DNA of 64,000 nt from Robiginitalea aurantiaca (lineage in GTDB: Bacteria; Bacteroidota; Bacteroidia; Flavobacteriales; Flavobacteriaceae), in NCBI RefSeq assembly GCF_030380815.1, contig NZ_JAUDUY010000012.1:1-64000 (forward strand), read 5' to 3'. Below, piece by piece: positions 21,387 through 30,937 of this stretch. The notes below the pieces were generated by a model. That model ran no database searches. It was not told the origin of the DNA and saw only the letters and a list, made by a program, of their open reading frames with translations. A program made the translations under genes and the position numbers. Each line of letters begins with the position of its first letter. Positions within the stretch are counted from its first letter, which is position 1.

Positions 21387-22670
21387 ATGATTCAGTATTC
21401 AGGTATTTTTTTGATTTTGTTTTTCCTTTTGGGAACGACGGTTTCAAGCGGCCAGCAAACGGCTGCGTCAGCTGATTCAGGGTTTCGGTCCTACCAGGGC
21501 GTCATCAGGGACTCCGATTCGCGGGAAGTTCTCGTATTTGCGACCCTTACCCTCCAGGACCAGAATATCAGTACGGTTTCAAATGCCGATGGGGCCTTCC
21601 TTTTGAAAATTCCGGAAAATCTGGTTGATGGGACCGTTCAGGTTTCCTTTCTGGGGTATAAATCTCGGGTAATCCCCCTGAGCCAGTTCAGCGAAAGTGG
21701 GACGGAGATTTTACTGGATGTTTCGGTCACTCCCCTTCAGGCTGTGGATGTGGTTGTACCCAGAGACGCCCGTACGCTCGTCCACGAGACTTTTGGGAAC
21801 CGGGGAATCAACTATATGCAGGACCCGCTTGAGATGACGGCTTTTTATCGTGAGACCATTAAAAGGCGACGTCAGAATGTTTCCCTTTCCGAGGCAGTGG
21901 TAACTGTACATAAAGCCCCCTACAACAGTGCGCGCCACGACATTGCAGAACTGTACAAAGCACGTAAGAGCACGGACTATTCAAAACTCGACACGGTTGC
22001 TTTAAAATTACAGGGAGGCCCTTACAACGCCCTGTATGTAGATTTGATGAAGTATCCGGACTACATTTTTTCATCCGACTATTTCGAGGATTACAATTTC
22101 ACTTTTGAACGGAATACCCGCATAAATGACAGACTGATTTTTGTTATTGCCTTTAAACAAAAGGAAGAAATCATTGAACCCCTCTATACGGGTAAACTCT
22201 ATATCGACGCCGAGCGAAAAATTCTTACCAGTGCCATTTTTTCACTCAACATTACGGACCGGGAGCTGGCCAGTCGGATGTTTGTCCGAAAAAAACCGGC
22301 CAATGCAAATGTTTACCCCACCAAAGTATCCTACCGGGTGGATTACCGGGAAAAAGAAGGCAGGTGGTACTATGGGTATAGCAATGCCATCCTGGAGTTC
22401 AAAATTGAATGGGACAAAAGGTTATTTAATTCAGTTTACAGCCTTACGTGTGAAATGGCAGTTACCGACTGGGAAAAAAACATCGGGGGTAAATTACCAA
22501 AATCGAATGAGCGGATTCGCTCCAGTATAATTCTCAGTGATGCTGCCAAGGGATTTTCGGATCCCGAGTTCTGGGGTGCCTATAACATTATTGAACCCGA
22601 CAAGTCTATAGAATCGGCCATTAAAAAGATACAAAGGCAGATTCGTAGGGAAGAGCGAAAAAGTGATTGA
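21387..22670 (+). CDS. CarboxypepD_reg-like domain outer-membrane-associated protein
   Basis: 427 residues from the internal ATG at 21387 (MIQYSGIFLILFFLLGTTVSSGQQ), which gives a proper signal peptide; an earlier in-frame start at 21336 would hide it. Residues about 35-115 form a carboxypeptidase regulatory-like beta-sandwich (FRSYQGVIRDSDSREVLVFATLTL, then VQVSFLGYKSRVIPL). The rest has alternating beta structure with FYRETIKRRRQNVSLSEAVV and TDYSKLDTVALKLQGGPYN, features shared with the DUF5686-related proteins of Bacteroidota. No barrel or TonB box is evident. A hairpin overlapping the stop (22659-22678) may terminate transcription. Confidence 0.75.
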   Translation: MIQYSGIFLILFFLLGTTVSSGQQTAASADSGFRSYQGVIRDSDSREVLVFATLTLQDQNISTVSNADGAFLLKIPENLVDGTVQVSFLGYKSRVIPLSQFSESGTEILLDVSVTPLQAVDVVVPRDARTLVHETFGNRGINYMQDPLEMTAFYRETIKRRRQNVSLSEAVVTVHKAPYNSARHDIAELYKARKSTDYSKLDTVALKLQGGPYNALYVDLMKYPDYIFSSDYFEDYNFTFERNTRINDRLIFVIAFKQKEEIIEPLYTGKLYIDAERKILTSAIFSLNITDRELASRMFVRKKPANANVYPTKVSYRVDYREKEGRWYYGYSNAILEFKIEWDKRLFNSVYSLTCEMAVTDWEKNIGGKLPKSNERIRSSIILSDAAKGFSDPEFWGAYNIIEPDKSIESAIKKIQRQIRREERKSD

Positions 22671-22680
22671 TCACTTTTAT
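22659..22680 (+). terminator. Hairpin at the end of the CarboxypepD_reg-like gene
   Basis: Arms AAAAGTGA and TCACTTTT with a TTGA loop overlap the stop codon and end in T-rich sequence. This is a short but perfect 8-bp stem, a plausible intrinsic terminator. Confidence 0.45.
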
Positions 22681-23135
22681 GTGTCGACGTATCTCACTGG
22701 TTTATAAACAATTGTTAATATCCTGAGTGAATAACGTGTGAATTACTTCTCCTGAGAGGATTTGGAAATCGCGAAGGATACATTTACTTTAGAAATGTGA
22801 TTGAGTAGGGAATTTCAGTCCTTGGAATTTCTGAAAAAGCACTACAGAGTTAGCGTTCTTTGTATTATTGATTAGTTGGAAAATTGAATGGGTAGCAATA
22901 CTCCTTTGGTTATTTCAACGAGTCTGAAGCGGTGGGCGGTTGTCCGCCACTACAGATGGGGACTTTTGCGTTACGTGACAAATTCAGGTTTGCTGTGTAA
23001 GATGAAAGAACTAAGCAATAAGAAGATTTGGAGAAGTATCCCTTTTTAAAAGGTTTCCTATTCATTTCAAACGCCGTTATAAGCTTTTGATTTGTTCGGC
23101 TTCGGCAGAACGTCCAATTAAAAGATTATTTCAAG
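22681..23135. other. Intergenic region, about 455 bp, no gene recognised
   Basis: No open frame of convincing length exists here. The stretch has moderate GC with a GC-rich patch (GCGGTGGGCGGTTGTCCGCC near 22931) containing the inverted repeat GGCGG-TTGT-CCGCC. Another small stem, TTCGGCTTCGGCAGAA, lies near 23096. A strong hairpin with T-run closes the region at 23136-23183. A noncoding transcript or a decayed gene are both possible. Confidence 0.35.
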
Positions 23136-23183
23136 AAAGCCATATCATTGTACTTGTTACAAAGATGTGGCTTTCATTTTTTT
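23136..23183 (+). terminator. Strong 17-bp hairpin with T-run
   Basis: Left arm from AAAGCCATATC at 23136 and right arm ending GATGTGGCTTT at 23174 pair over about 17 bp with one G-U and one mismatch, around a CTTGT loop, and are followed by C-A-TTTTTTT. It has all features of an intrinsic terminator on the plus strand, yet no protein-coding gene ends within 450 bp upstream. Confidence 0.7.
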
Positions 23184-23217
23184 ACATGCCACATACTACC
23201 GGATTCCCCGCCATGAC

Positions 23218-23247
23218 TTGATCTCACCGGCATAAATTGTATATTTG
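23218..23247 (+). promoter_or_regulatory. Consensus Bacteroidota promoter of icd
   Basis: TTG at 23218-23220 and TATATTTG at 23240-23247 are separated by exactly 19 bp, a full match to the TTG-N19-TAnnTTTG primary promoter. The start codon lies 23 bp downstream. Confidence 0.8.
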
Positions 23248-23270
23248 CTCGCCTAAACTGGAAATTTCAA

Positions 23271-25499
23271 ATGCCGACAATACGCTATACTCAAACTGAT
23301 GAAGCCCCTGCACTGGCCACTGCTTCCTTCCTACCCATCATAAAAGCTTTCACCAAACCTGCCGGCATTGAAATGGAGGCCCGGGATATCTCTCTGGCCG
23401 GAAGGATATTAGCCGTTTTCCCGGAGTTCCTGAGTGAAAATCAAAGGGTTGTAAATGACCTGGAGTTTCTTGGAAAGCTTGCGAAGGAACCAGACGCCAA
23501 TATCATTAAATTGCCAAACATTAGCGCTTCTATTCCCCAGTTAAAAGAGGCCATTTCTGAATTACAGGAGAAGGGTTTCCCCCTCCCGGAATATCCGGAT
23601 GACCCCCGAACAGACAAAGAAAAAGACATCAGAGCCCGGTACGATCGGGTTAAGGGCAGTGCTGTAAACCCTGTCCTGAGGGAGGGCAATTCCGACAGGA
23701 GGGCCCCGAAACCGGTTAAGAGTTATGCGCGCAAGCATCCGCACTCCATGGGGGCCTGGACGGCAGATAGCAGAAGTCGCGTTGCCACCATGTCTGGGGG
23801 GGATTTCAAGTCCAATGAAAAATCTGTTACCCTGGGCGAGAACAGGAATCTTCGCATTGAATGGCGTAATCCATCAGGAGAACATAAAGTCCTGAAAGCT
23901 GAAGTGGAGGTGTCCAAAGGAGCGATTATCGATGCCAGTTTAATGGAAAAAGAAGCCCTGATCGATTTCCTGGCCGATCAAATATCCGCGGCCAGGGCCG
24001 AGGGAATACTTTTCTCCGTGCACCTGAAAGCCACGATGATGAAGGTTTCGGACCCCATTATCTTTGGCCACGTTTTACAAACCTATTTCAAGACCCTTTT
24101 TGAAACCTATGGTCCGACCCTCGATAAATTAGGGGTAAATGCAAACGAAGGCCTGGAAAGCCTCCTGGAAGCACTTCAGGGTTTGCCGGAAGCTGAGGCG
24201 CTTGCCATTCGCAATACCCTATCCCAAACAATGGAGCAGGGGCCTTCTCTGGCCATGGTAAACTCGGATAAGGGGATCACCAACCTGCACGTTCCCAGCG
24301 ATATCATTATCGATGCTTCTATGCCTGCCATGATCCGGAATTCCGGCCAAATGTGGGATTCTGAGGGGAATCCTCAGGATACACTGGCGGTTATACCCGA
24401 TAGCAGTTATGCGGGCATTTACGACGCAACAATTAATTTTTGCAAGCAATACGGAGCCCTGGACCCCAAAACCATGGGATCTGTCCCCAATGTGGGACTT
24501 ATGGCTCAGAAGGCCGAAGAATACGGATCCCATGACAAGACCTTTGAAATTAAAGCGGAGGGCATTGTTCAGGTAATCGACAATACTTCAGGGGAAATCC
24601 TTCTGGAACACAATGTGAAGCAGGGGGATATCTGGAGGATGTGTACCGTAACCGATGCAGCCGTACAGAACTGGGTTGAACTTGCGGTACGCCGTGTTGA
24701 GGAATCAGGAACTCCAGCTGTCTTCTGGCTCGACTCAGAAAGGGCCCACGACAGGGAACTGATTAAAAAAGTAGACGCCTATTTACCTGAATCCACACGA
24801 GAACGCCTGGATATCCGGATCCTTTCCCCTGAAAAAGCTGCCTGGTATACACTAGAGCGTATCCGGGAAGGAAAAGACACCATTTCCGTTACAGGCAATG
24901 TCTTAAGAGACTACCTCACAGACCTTTTCCCCATCCTGGAAGTGGGAACGAGCGCCAAAATGCTTTCCATCGTACCCCTGATGAATGGGGGCGGTCTCTT
25001 TGAAACCGGTGCAGGAGGATCAGCACCTAAACACGTGGAACAGTTTGTTGAAGAGGGACATCTGAGGTGGGATTCCCTTGGGGAGTTTATGGCATTGGCA
25101 GTATCTCTGGACCACTGCAGCCGGAAGTATAAAAATACCCGGGCAGGGATTCTTTCAGAAACCCTGGATCTGGCAACGGAAAAATTTCTGGAGGAGAACA
25201 AATCTCCCTCCCGAAAAGTCGGGGAATTAGATACCCGTGGAAGTCATTTTTTCCTTGCGCTCTATTGGGCTCAGGCCCTGGCAGCACAGAACGAAGATGA
25301 GGTCCTAAAGAGGTATTTTCAGCAGACGGCCCAGGAGCTGACAAGGGACACCGATACCATTGTCAATGAACTACTGGACGCTCAGGGAAGACCCCAGGAT
25401 ATCGGAGGTTACTTTCTGCCACACCCCGAGAAAAAGGAGGCCGCCATGCGCCCCAGCCCTGCCCTAAACACCATCATAGAGCGCCTCCTGCAATCCTGA
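23271..25499 (+). CDS. icd: NADP-dependent isocitrate dehydrogenase, monomeric type
   Basis: 742 residues, the size of the monomeric IDH (IDH-II) family, which is unrelated in length to the common ~420-residue dimeric enzyme. It oxidises isocitrate to 2-oxoglutarate and CO2 in the TCA cycle with NADP+. The N-terminus [23 protein letters not shown], the [12 protein letters not shown] segment (substrate-binding SNSDRR-like region near residue 135), [19 protein letters not shown] near residue 255 and LDSERAHD are characteristic of the family. A consensus promoter precedes it by 23 bp. It appears to be a single-gene transcript, since the next gene has its own 60-95 bp leader. Confidence 0.97.
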   Translation: MPTIRYTQTDEAPALATASFLPIIKAFTKPAGIEMEARDISLAGRILAVFPEFLSENQRVVNDLEFLGKLAKEPDANIIKLPNISASIPQLKEAISELQEKGFPLPEYPDDPRTDKEKDIRARYDRVKGSAVNPVLREGNSDRRAPKPVKSYARKHPHSMGAWTADSRSRVATMSGGDFKSNEKSVTLGENRNLRIEWRNPSGEHKVLKAEVEVSKGAIIDASLMEKEALIDFLADQISAARAEGILFSVHLKATMMKVSDPIIFGHVLQTYFKTLFETYGPTLDKLGVNANEGLESLLEALQGLPEAEALAIRNTLSQTMEQGPSLAMVNSDKGITNLHVPSDIIIDASMPAMIRNSGQMWDSEGNPQDTLAVIPDSSYAGIYDATINFCKQYGALDPKTMGSVPNVGLMAQKAEEYGSHDKTFEIKAEGIVQVIDNTSGEILLEHNVKQGDIWRMCTVTDAAVQNWVELAVRRVEESGTPAVFWLDSERAHDRELIKKVDAYLPESTRERLDIRILSPEKAAWYTLERIREGKDTISVTGNVLRDYLTDLFPILEVGTSAKMLSIVPLMNGGGLFETGAGGSAPKHVEQFVEEGHLRWDSLGEFMALAVSLDHCSRKYKNTRAGILSETLDLATEKFLEENKSPSRKVGELDTRGSHFFLALYWAQALAAQNEDEVLKRYFQQTAQELTRDTDTIVNELLDAQGRPQDIGGYFLPHPEKKEAAMRPSPALNTIIERLLQS

Positions 25500-25595
25500 A
25501 GCCATAGGGAAGGCATTGGTAATACCGTAAATCCTGAGACGTCTGAGTCATCCGGATAAATGTTTATATTTAAAGAAAAATTGCGCTTCCCTACG

Positions 25596-27986
25596 ATGAG
25601 GTTATACACGTTAATGTGCGTTCTGCTGATTACTTCATTTATAAATGCCCAGGGCAGATATACCTTAAGCGGTACCGTAAGCGAAGCCAATAGCAACGAA
25701 ACGCTCATTGGAGTCAGCATCCTGGTTCCTGAACTCAGCACGGGAGCAGTCACAAACGAATACGGGTTTTACTCCCTTACCCTGCCTGAAGGCACTTATG
25801 AAGTTGTCGTTACCTATCTCGGTTTTCAGGACATCCGGCGCGAGGTAGTGCTCAACTCAAGTCAGCGGATCGACTTTCAAATGGAGGAAGAAGCTGAAGA
25901 ACTGGACGAAGTGGTCCTTACTGAAGACGTGGAGCGCCTGGATATACGCAAGCCCCAAATGAGCGTAGCGGCACTTTCCGTAGAAACCATCAAAAGAATC
26001 CCCGTGGTTCTCGGGGAAGCCGATGTCATAAAGTCCATCATCCTGTTACCCGGGGTGACCAATGCCGGGGAAGCCTCCTCCGGGTTTAACGTCAGGGGTG
26101 GTGCAGTAGACCAGAACCTGATCCTTCTCGATGAGGCCATCATTTTTAACTCCTCCCACCTTTTCGGATTCTTTTCTGTTTTCAATCCGGATGCCATTAA
26201 AGACATCAAACTTTTCAAAGGCGGGATTCCCGCCCGTTACGGAGGAAGGGTATCTTCCGTTCTTGAAATATTTCAGAAAGAGGGGAACAGCAAGGAATTT
26301 CACATGAGTGGGGGTATCGGGGCTGTAGCGAGCAGGCTGCTTGCAGAAGGTCCCATCGTCAAGGATAAAGCCGCTTTTCTCATTGGAGGAAGGGCTTCCT
26401 ACGCCCACCTTTTTACTCCCCTTTTCGATATAGACAACCGGGCGTATTTCTATGACCTGAACACCAAATTGAATTATAAGGTAGATGACCGGAACAGTCT
26501 CTTCCTTTCCGGGTATTTCGGTCGGGACTTATTTAGCATCACAGACCTTTTTGTCAACACCTATGGCAATGCAGTTATCAATTTCAGATGGAACCACATT
26601 TTTTCGGACAAACTCTTTTCCAACCTTTCGCTGATCTATTCGGATTACTACTACGGGCTGGAATTGGATTTTGTAGGGTTCGAATGGGATTCAGGAATCC
26701 AGAATTTCAACCTGAAGTATGACCTGAAGCATTACCTCAGCGATAAATTACAAGTCAATTACGGGTTAAACAGCATCTACTATGTTTTCAATCCCGGTAA
26801 AATCATCCCCAACGGCGAGGATTCAGGTATCGTAGAACAGCAGCTGATCAAAAAATACGCCAACGAAAATGCCCTCTATGTAGACGTCTCTCATGAGATT
26901 ACGGATAATCTCAGCCTGGGATATGGGTTGCGGCTGAGTCAGTTCAACCGTTTGGGTCAGGATGAATTCTATGTGTATGAAGACGACAATCCTGTTGTTT
27001 TTGATCCCTTTAGCCTTGTGTACCAGGAGGCCACTCCTATAGACACGCTTCAATCGGGCCGCGGGGAAACGCTTTCAAACTTCCTGAATCTGGAACCACG
27101 GGTCTCGGTTGCCTACGCCCTGAATGACAGGACCTCTGTTAAAGCCAGCTATACGCGGATGGCCCAGTACCTGCATTTACTTTCAAATACGAGTTCCCCT
27201 ACCCCACTGGATGTCTGGACGCCCAGCGGACCCTATGTGGAGCCCCAGCTACTCGACCAGTATGCCCTTGGTTTCTTCAAGAATACGAAAAATGGGGCCT
27301 TTAGTTTTGAAACTGAAGTTTTTTATAAGGAGGTTCAAAACCGGATCGATTATATCGACGGTGCAAACCTGATAGCCAACAATGCCATCGAACAGGTAAT
27401 CCTCAATGGGGAAGCCCGGGCCTATGGTTGGGAATTCCTTTTGCGAAAAAATACAGGGGCCCTGACCGGATGGGTGGCGTATACACTTTCCCGATCGGAG
27501 CAGCGCACCCCCGGCCGTGACCTCAATATTGACAATGGGCGCTCCGGAGTGGAGACGGGCATCAACTTAGGCCAGTGGTACAGTACACCCTATGACAAAC
27601 CGCACGACATTACGGTTGTTGCCAACTACGAGCTCAACAAAAAGTGGAGCTTTAATGCCAATTTTGTTTATCAGACAGGACAACCGACCAATTATCCTAT
27701 TGGCCAGTTTCAGTTTGAAGGGCTGGTTGTGCCCTATTTTGGACTTAGGAACCAGGAACGACTGCCGGATTTTCACCGACTGGATATCGCAGCAACGCTG
27801 CGACCTAAGAACCCTTTCGGGAAGAAATTCCAGGGGGAATGGGTATTCAGTATTTACAATGTGTACAACCGGATGAATGCCGCATCTATCAATTTCCGCC
27901 AGAACCAGGATACGGGACGCAATGAAGCTGTGAGAACGTCCATATTTGGGATCGTTCCGGCCATAACGTATAATTTCAGATTCTGA
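25596..27986 (+). CDS. TonB-dependent outer-membrane receptor with carboxypeptidase-like N-terminal domain
   Basis: 796 residues from ATG 25596 (MRLYTLMCVLLITSFINAQ, a clear signal peptide); an upstream ATG at 25560 only adds 12 residues. Residues about 20-105 are a CarboxypepD_reg-like domain (YTLSGTVSEANSNETLIGVS). A plug domain follows (AVDQNLILLDEAIIFNSSHLFG and GGIPARYGGRVSSVLEI), then a 22-strand-type barrel ending in an aromatic residue (AITYNFRF), as outer-membrane barrels do. The two following DUF4249 lipoprotein genes begin 4 bp after its stop, so the three form a uptake-type operon. The substrate is unknown; the receptor is not SusC-like in length and no SusD partner is present. 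Confidence 0.93.
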   Translation: MRLYTLMCVLLITSFINAQGRYTLSGTVSEANSNETLIGVSILVPELSTGAVTNEYGFYSLTLPEGTYEVVVTYLGFQDIRREVVLNSSQRIDFQMEEEAEELDEVVLTEDVERLDIRKPQMSVAALSVETIKRIPVVLGEADVIKSIILLPGVTNAGEASSGFNVRGGAVDQNLILLDEAIIFNSSHLFGFFSVFNPDAIKDIKLFKGGIPARYGGRVSSVLEIFQKEGNSKEFHMSGGIGAVASRLLAEGPIVKDKAAFLIGGRASYAHLFTPLFDIDNRAYFYDLNTKLNYKVDDRNSLFLSGYFGRDLFSITDLFVNTYGNAVINFRWNHIFSDKLFSNLSLIYSDYYYGLELDFVGFEWDSGIQNFNLKYDLKHYLSDKLQVNYGLNSIYYVFNPGKIIPNGEDSGIVEQQLIKKYANENALYVDVSHEITDNLSLGYGLRLSQFNRLGQDEFYVYEDDNPVVFDPFSLVYQEATPIDTLQSGRGETLSNFLNLEPRVSVAYALNDRTSVKASYTRMAQYLHLLSNTSSPTPLDVWTPSGPYVEPQLLDQYALGFFKNTKNGAFSFETEVFYKEVQNRIDYIDGANLIANNAIEQVILNGEARAYGWEFLLRKNTGALTGWVAYTLSRSEQRTPGRDLNIDNGRSGVETGINLGQWYSTPYDKPHDITVVANYELNKKWSFNANFVYQTGQPTNYPIGQFQFEGLVVPYFGLRNQERLPDFHRLDIAATLRPKNPFGKKFQGEWVFSIYNVYNRMNAASINFRQNQDTGRNEAVRTSIFGIVPAITYNFRF

Positions 27987-27990
27987 TCAG

Positions 27991-28896
27991 ATGAAAAAGT
28001 GGTTTTTATACTTTCTGATTTGCGCGATACCCCTGACGGGGTGTGAGGATGTGATAGAAGTGGATACGCCTTCTGAAGATCCGAGACTGGTGGTGGAAGG
28101 CCTCTTACGGGTAGATACCACACAAAGGTGGATTCCCGTTGAGATTAAGCTTACCCAAACCTCTAACTTTTTCGGGACGATTGAACCGGTAACCGATGTG
28201 GACGAGATCATTATCATTTCCCAGGAAATAGACGAAAATGGTCTTCCGAATGGAGGCACAGGAACCTCCAGCCTGACACAACTGGACCCCGGAAGTGGGA
28301 TTTATGTTCCGGATCCCTCTTTTGATCGGGATCAACGCATCCCGGTTTCCGCTGTGCTGGAGGCAAATATCGAATTTACCCTGGTGATTTCATGGCGTGG
28401 ACGGCGGTATGCCGCGCAAACCCGGTACGTTCCCGCTGTCCCTATCGATACCCTGGTTCAGGGAGACAAAACCCTTTTCGAGGATGAAGAAACTGAGGTA
28501 ATCGTCCGTTTTACAGATGATGAGGAACCAGGACAATACTATCTTTTTGATTTTGGTTTTGCAAATTTTCTGCCCTCTGAGGATACCTTTTACAACGGCC
28601 AGCAATTCACATTCTCCTATTTTTACGACGAGATCTTTATACCCGGTACGGCCCTCGAAATAAGCATTTTAGGTGCAGACCAGACGTTCTACAATTATAT
28701 GGATCTGCTCGTAGAACAGACCGATGGGGCGCAGGGGCCATTCCAAACGCCCGTGGCCACGGCCAGGGGTAATGTTTTTGATGTTACGAACCTGGATAAC
28801 GACGAGGTCGTAGACAATGCCGCCCAACCCAATACTTTTGGGCTCGGATATTTTGCCATCGTGCAGGAATTCAAATCCACACTAATTATTGAATAG
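27991..28896 (+). CDS. DUF4249 family lipoprotein (first copy)
   Basis: 301 residues. The signal MKKWFLYFLICAIPLTGC ends in the lipobox LTGC, followed by EDVIEVDTPSEDPRLVVEGLL, the typical start of DUF4249 proteins. It is likely anchored in the outer membrane beside the TonB receptor, whose stop codon lies 4 bp upstream. Near-periodic beta structure fills the rest, with the conserved YLFDFGFANFL and FYNYMDLLVEQ segments. DUF4249 proteins regularly accompany TonB-dependent receptors in Bacteroidota, where they are thought to be accessory substrate-handling lipoproteins. It is a paralogue of the next gene. Confidence 0.88.
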   Translation: MKKWFLYFLICAIPLTGCEDVIEVDTPSEDPRLVVEGLLRVDTTQRWIPVEIKLTQTSNFFGTIEPVTDVDEIIIISQEIDENGLPNGGTGTSSLTQLDPGSGIYVPDPSFDRDQRIPVSAVLEANIEFTLVISWRGRRYAAQTRYVPAVPIDTLVQGDKTLFEDEETEVIVRFTDDEEPGQYYLFDFGFANFLPSEDTFYNGQQFTFSYFYDEIFIPGTALEISILGADQTFYNYMDLLVEQTDGAQGPFQTPVATARGNVFDVTNLDNDEVVDNAAQPNTFGLGYFAIVQEFKSTLIIE

Positions 28897-28900
28897 CGCC

Positions 28901-29800
28901 ATGAAACTGCGCTTTATAGCTTCCCTGACCTGTATCCTCCTGCTCTTTTCAGCCTGCGAGGATGTCATTGAAGTGGAGGTCCCAAGCGACACGCCCCGAC
29001 TGCTTGTGGAAGGCCTTATACGGGTAGATGAACAGGAGGCATTTGTACCCGTCCGAATAAGTCTGAAAGAGACCAATGGTTTCTTCGAAGAGTTGCCGGT
29101 GACCCAGGCGGAAAATATGATCATCAGTATTGAACGATTTGACCCGGATGGCAACCTGATTGAGTTCCTCACCTCTTCCCTGGCGGAGGAAGCCCCGGGA
29201 ACGGGAATTTACATTCCCGACCCCGATGCTACTTTTGACCAGCGGATCCCAACGGTTTTTCTCGATGAAAATGTCCGGTTCACACTTCAGTTGCGCCATA
29301 AGGGGAGGCAGTATCTGGCCCAAACCAATTATGTGCCTGTTGTGCCCATAGATTTTCTGGTACAGGGTAATGCCACCTTGTTTGAAGGGGATGAAACAGA
29401 GGTGATCGTCGCATTTACCGATCCTCCGGTAGTCCGTAATTACTATCTCTTTGATTTTGGTGCTTCCGAATTTCTGGTTACCGAAGACACTTTTTATCAG
29501 GGGCAATTCTTTCAGTTCTCTTATTTCTACGAAGATCCCATCGAAGCGGGCACGGAATTGGAAATCAGCATTCTGGGTGTGGACAAAACCTTTTATAATT
29601 ATATGGATTTGCTCATCTCACAAAGCGGTAACCAACAGGGTGTTTTTCAGACCCCTGTAGCCACGGTTCGCGGTAATGTATTCGATGTGACCGACATCGA
29701 CAATACAGACCGGGTAGACAACGCAGACCGTCCCGAGGTATTTCCTTTAGGCTATTTTGCCATCGTTCAGGAAAACGTCAATACGATTACCATACAGTGA
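28901..29800 (+). CDS. DUF4249 family lipoprotein (second copy)
   Basis: 299 residues from ATG 28901, 4 bp after the first copy's stop. A TTG at 28889 in frame is not needed. The signal MKLRFIASLTCILLLFSAC ends in lipobox FSAC, then EDVIEVEVPSDTPRLLVEGLI. It matches the first copy along its whole length, with shared motifs EVIVAFTD/EVIVRFTD, YYLFDFG, FYNYMDLL, PVAT(A/V)RGNVFDVT and GYFAIVQE. The two genes are a tandem duplication with clear divergence, so they may have different ligands. The following gene, glycerate kinase, is convergent and ends 4 bp away. Confidence 0.88.
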   Translation: MKLRFIASLTCILLLFSACEDVIEVEVPSDTPRLLVEGLIRVDEQEAFVPVRISLKETNGFFEELPVTQAENMIISIERFDPDGNLIEFLTSSLAEEAPGTGIYIPDPDATFDQRIPTVFLDENVRFTLQLRHKGRQYLAQTNYVPVVPIDFLVQGNATLFEGDETEVIVAFTDPPVVRNYYLFDFGASEFLVTEDTFYQGQFFQFSYFYEDPIEAGTELEISILGVDKTFYNYMDLLISQSGNQQGVFQTPVATVRGNVFDVTDIDNTDRVDNADRPEVFPLGYFAIVQENVNTITIQ

Positions 29801-29803
29801 ACT

Positions 29804-30937
29804 TTATTTTTTTTCGTTTATCAGGAAGTCTTGAAGCGCCTTTGTGGTAAGTTCAGAAGCGCAATCCATATTGTACGAGAGTGGTTTTTCCGGGTCTGAT
29901 ACGACCAGGACATGCTTCAGTCCAAAATTGTGAAGTATCTCCGCAGGCACGTCACATTTTCCACAAACAGCCAGAACCGGGATATCCTGGGCTACCGCCA
30001 TCCGCACTACCCCGTGAATTAATTTTCCCCTCAGGGTTTGATCATCAATACGACCCTCACCTGTAATGAGATAATCAACTTTACGTTCCCTAAGATAACT
30101 CCCTATCCCACTTAGGCGAAGAATGAGATCCGTTCCATTGACAAATCCGGCACGGAGAAAACAATGCAAACCAAAGGCAGCGCCTCCTGCAGCTCCGGCT
30201 CCAGGCATGTTGCCTGCTTGAATGCCAAGCTCCGCGGCAACCCTCCGGTCCAGGTTTTGAAGCCCGAGGTCCAGGGCTTTGATATCATCCGATGAAGCGC
30301 CTTTTTGGGTGGCATATACCCAAGCGGCACCTTCAGGGCCCCATAGCGGATTGTCTACATCGTTTACAGCGGTGATTTTTGTGGATTCCGGGATAATCGG
30401 CTCCTCCGGGGAAACAATACGCGCGATTCGCCCCAGGTTTGAACCCGTGGGCTCAAGTGTAAGGCCATTGGCGTCCAGGAACCGATATCCAAAAACGGTG
30501 GCAATCCCGCATCCCCCATCGTTGGTAGCGCTCCCCCCAAGGCCGACATAAATATGCCGGGCACCCCGATCCAGGGCGGCGCGAAGGAGCTGACCTGTGC
30601 CTCGGGTATGGGTCCGCAAGGGGTCGCGCTGCGAAGGGGAAAGCAACTCCATCCCCGAGGCTGCTGCCATCTCGATAAAGGCCTCCCCATTACTTTTATC
30701 GAACAAGAAAGGAGCAGATATCTGACGTCCCAGGGGATCTTCAACCGGAATATGGAATGTTTCCAGAGACCGGACCGCCCGGACGGCGTCCAGGAACCCG
30801 TCCCCCCCATCAGAAGCGGCAAAGGAGCGAATATCAGCATTGGGATAAACGGCGCGGATACCGGATTCAAGTGCCTTGCAAACCCCGGCCGCGGAGAGCG
30901 AGCCTTTAAACTTATCTGGTATCAGTGCGAATCTCAT
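29804..30937 (-). CDS. glxK: Glycerate kinase (type I, GlxK family)
   Basis: 377 residues. Phosphorylates D-glycerate with ATP, in most members giving 2-phosphoglycerate for glycolysis. The N-terminus MRFALIPDKFKGSLSA matches the (P)DxFKGSLSA signature; further hallmarks are IRSFAASDGGDGFLDAV, GLGGSATNDGGCGIA and ITGEGRIDDQTLRGK. The ATG overlaps the end of the symporter gene by 4 bp. It is the third gene of the GH63-symporter-kinase operon, which strongly suggests that the glycerate it uses comes from a glycoside cut by the hydrolase. The gene symbol is used for the family and is not a proven orthology. Confidence 0.93.
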   Translation of the reverse strand: MRFALIPDKFKGSLSAAGVCKALESGIRAVYPNADIRSFAASDGGDGFLDAVRAVRSLETFHIPVEDPLGRQISAPFLFDKSNGEAFIEMAAASGMELLSPSQRDPLRTHTRGTGQLLRAALDRGARHIYVGLGGSATNDGGCGIATVFGYRFLDANGLTLEPTGSNLGRIARIVSPEEPIIPESTKITAVNDVDNPLWGPEGAAWVYATQKGASSDDIKALDLGLQNLDRRVAAELGIQAGNMPGAGAAGGAAFGLHCFLRAGFVNGTDLILRLSGIGSYLRERKVDYLITGEGRIDDQTLRGKLIHGVVRMAVAQDIPVLAVCGKCDVPAEILHNFGLKHVLVVSDPEKPLSYNMDCASELTTKALQDFLINEKK

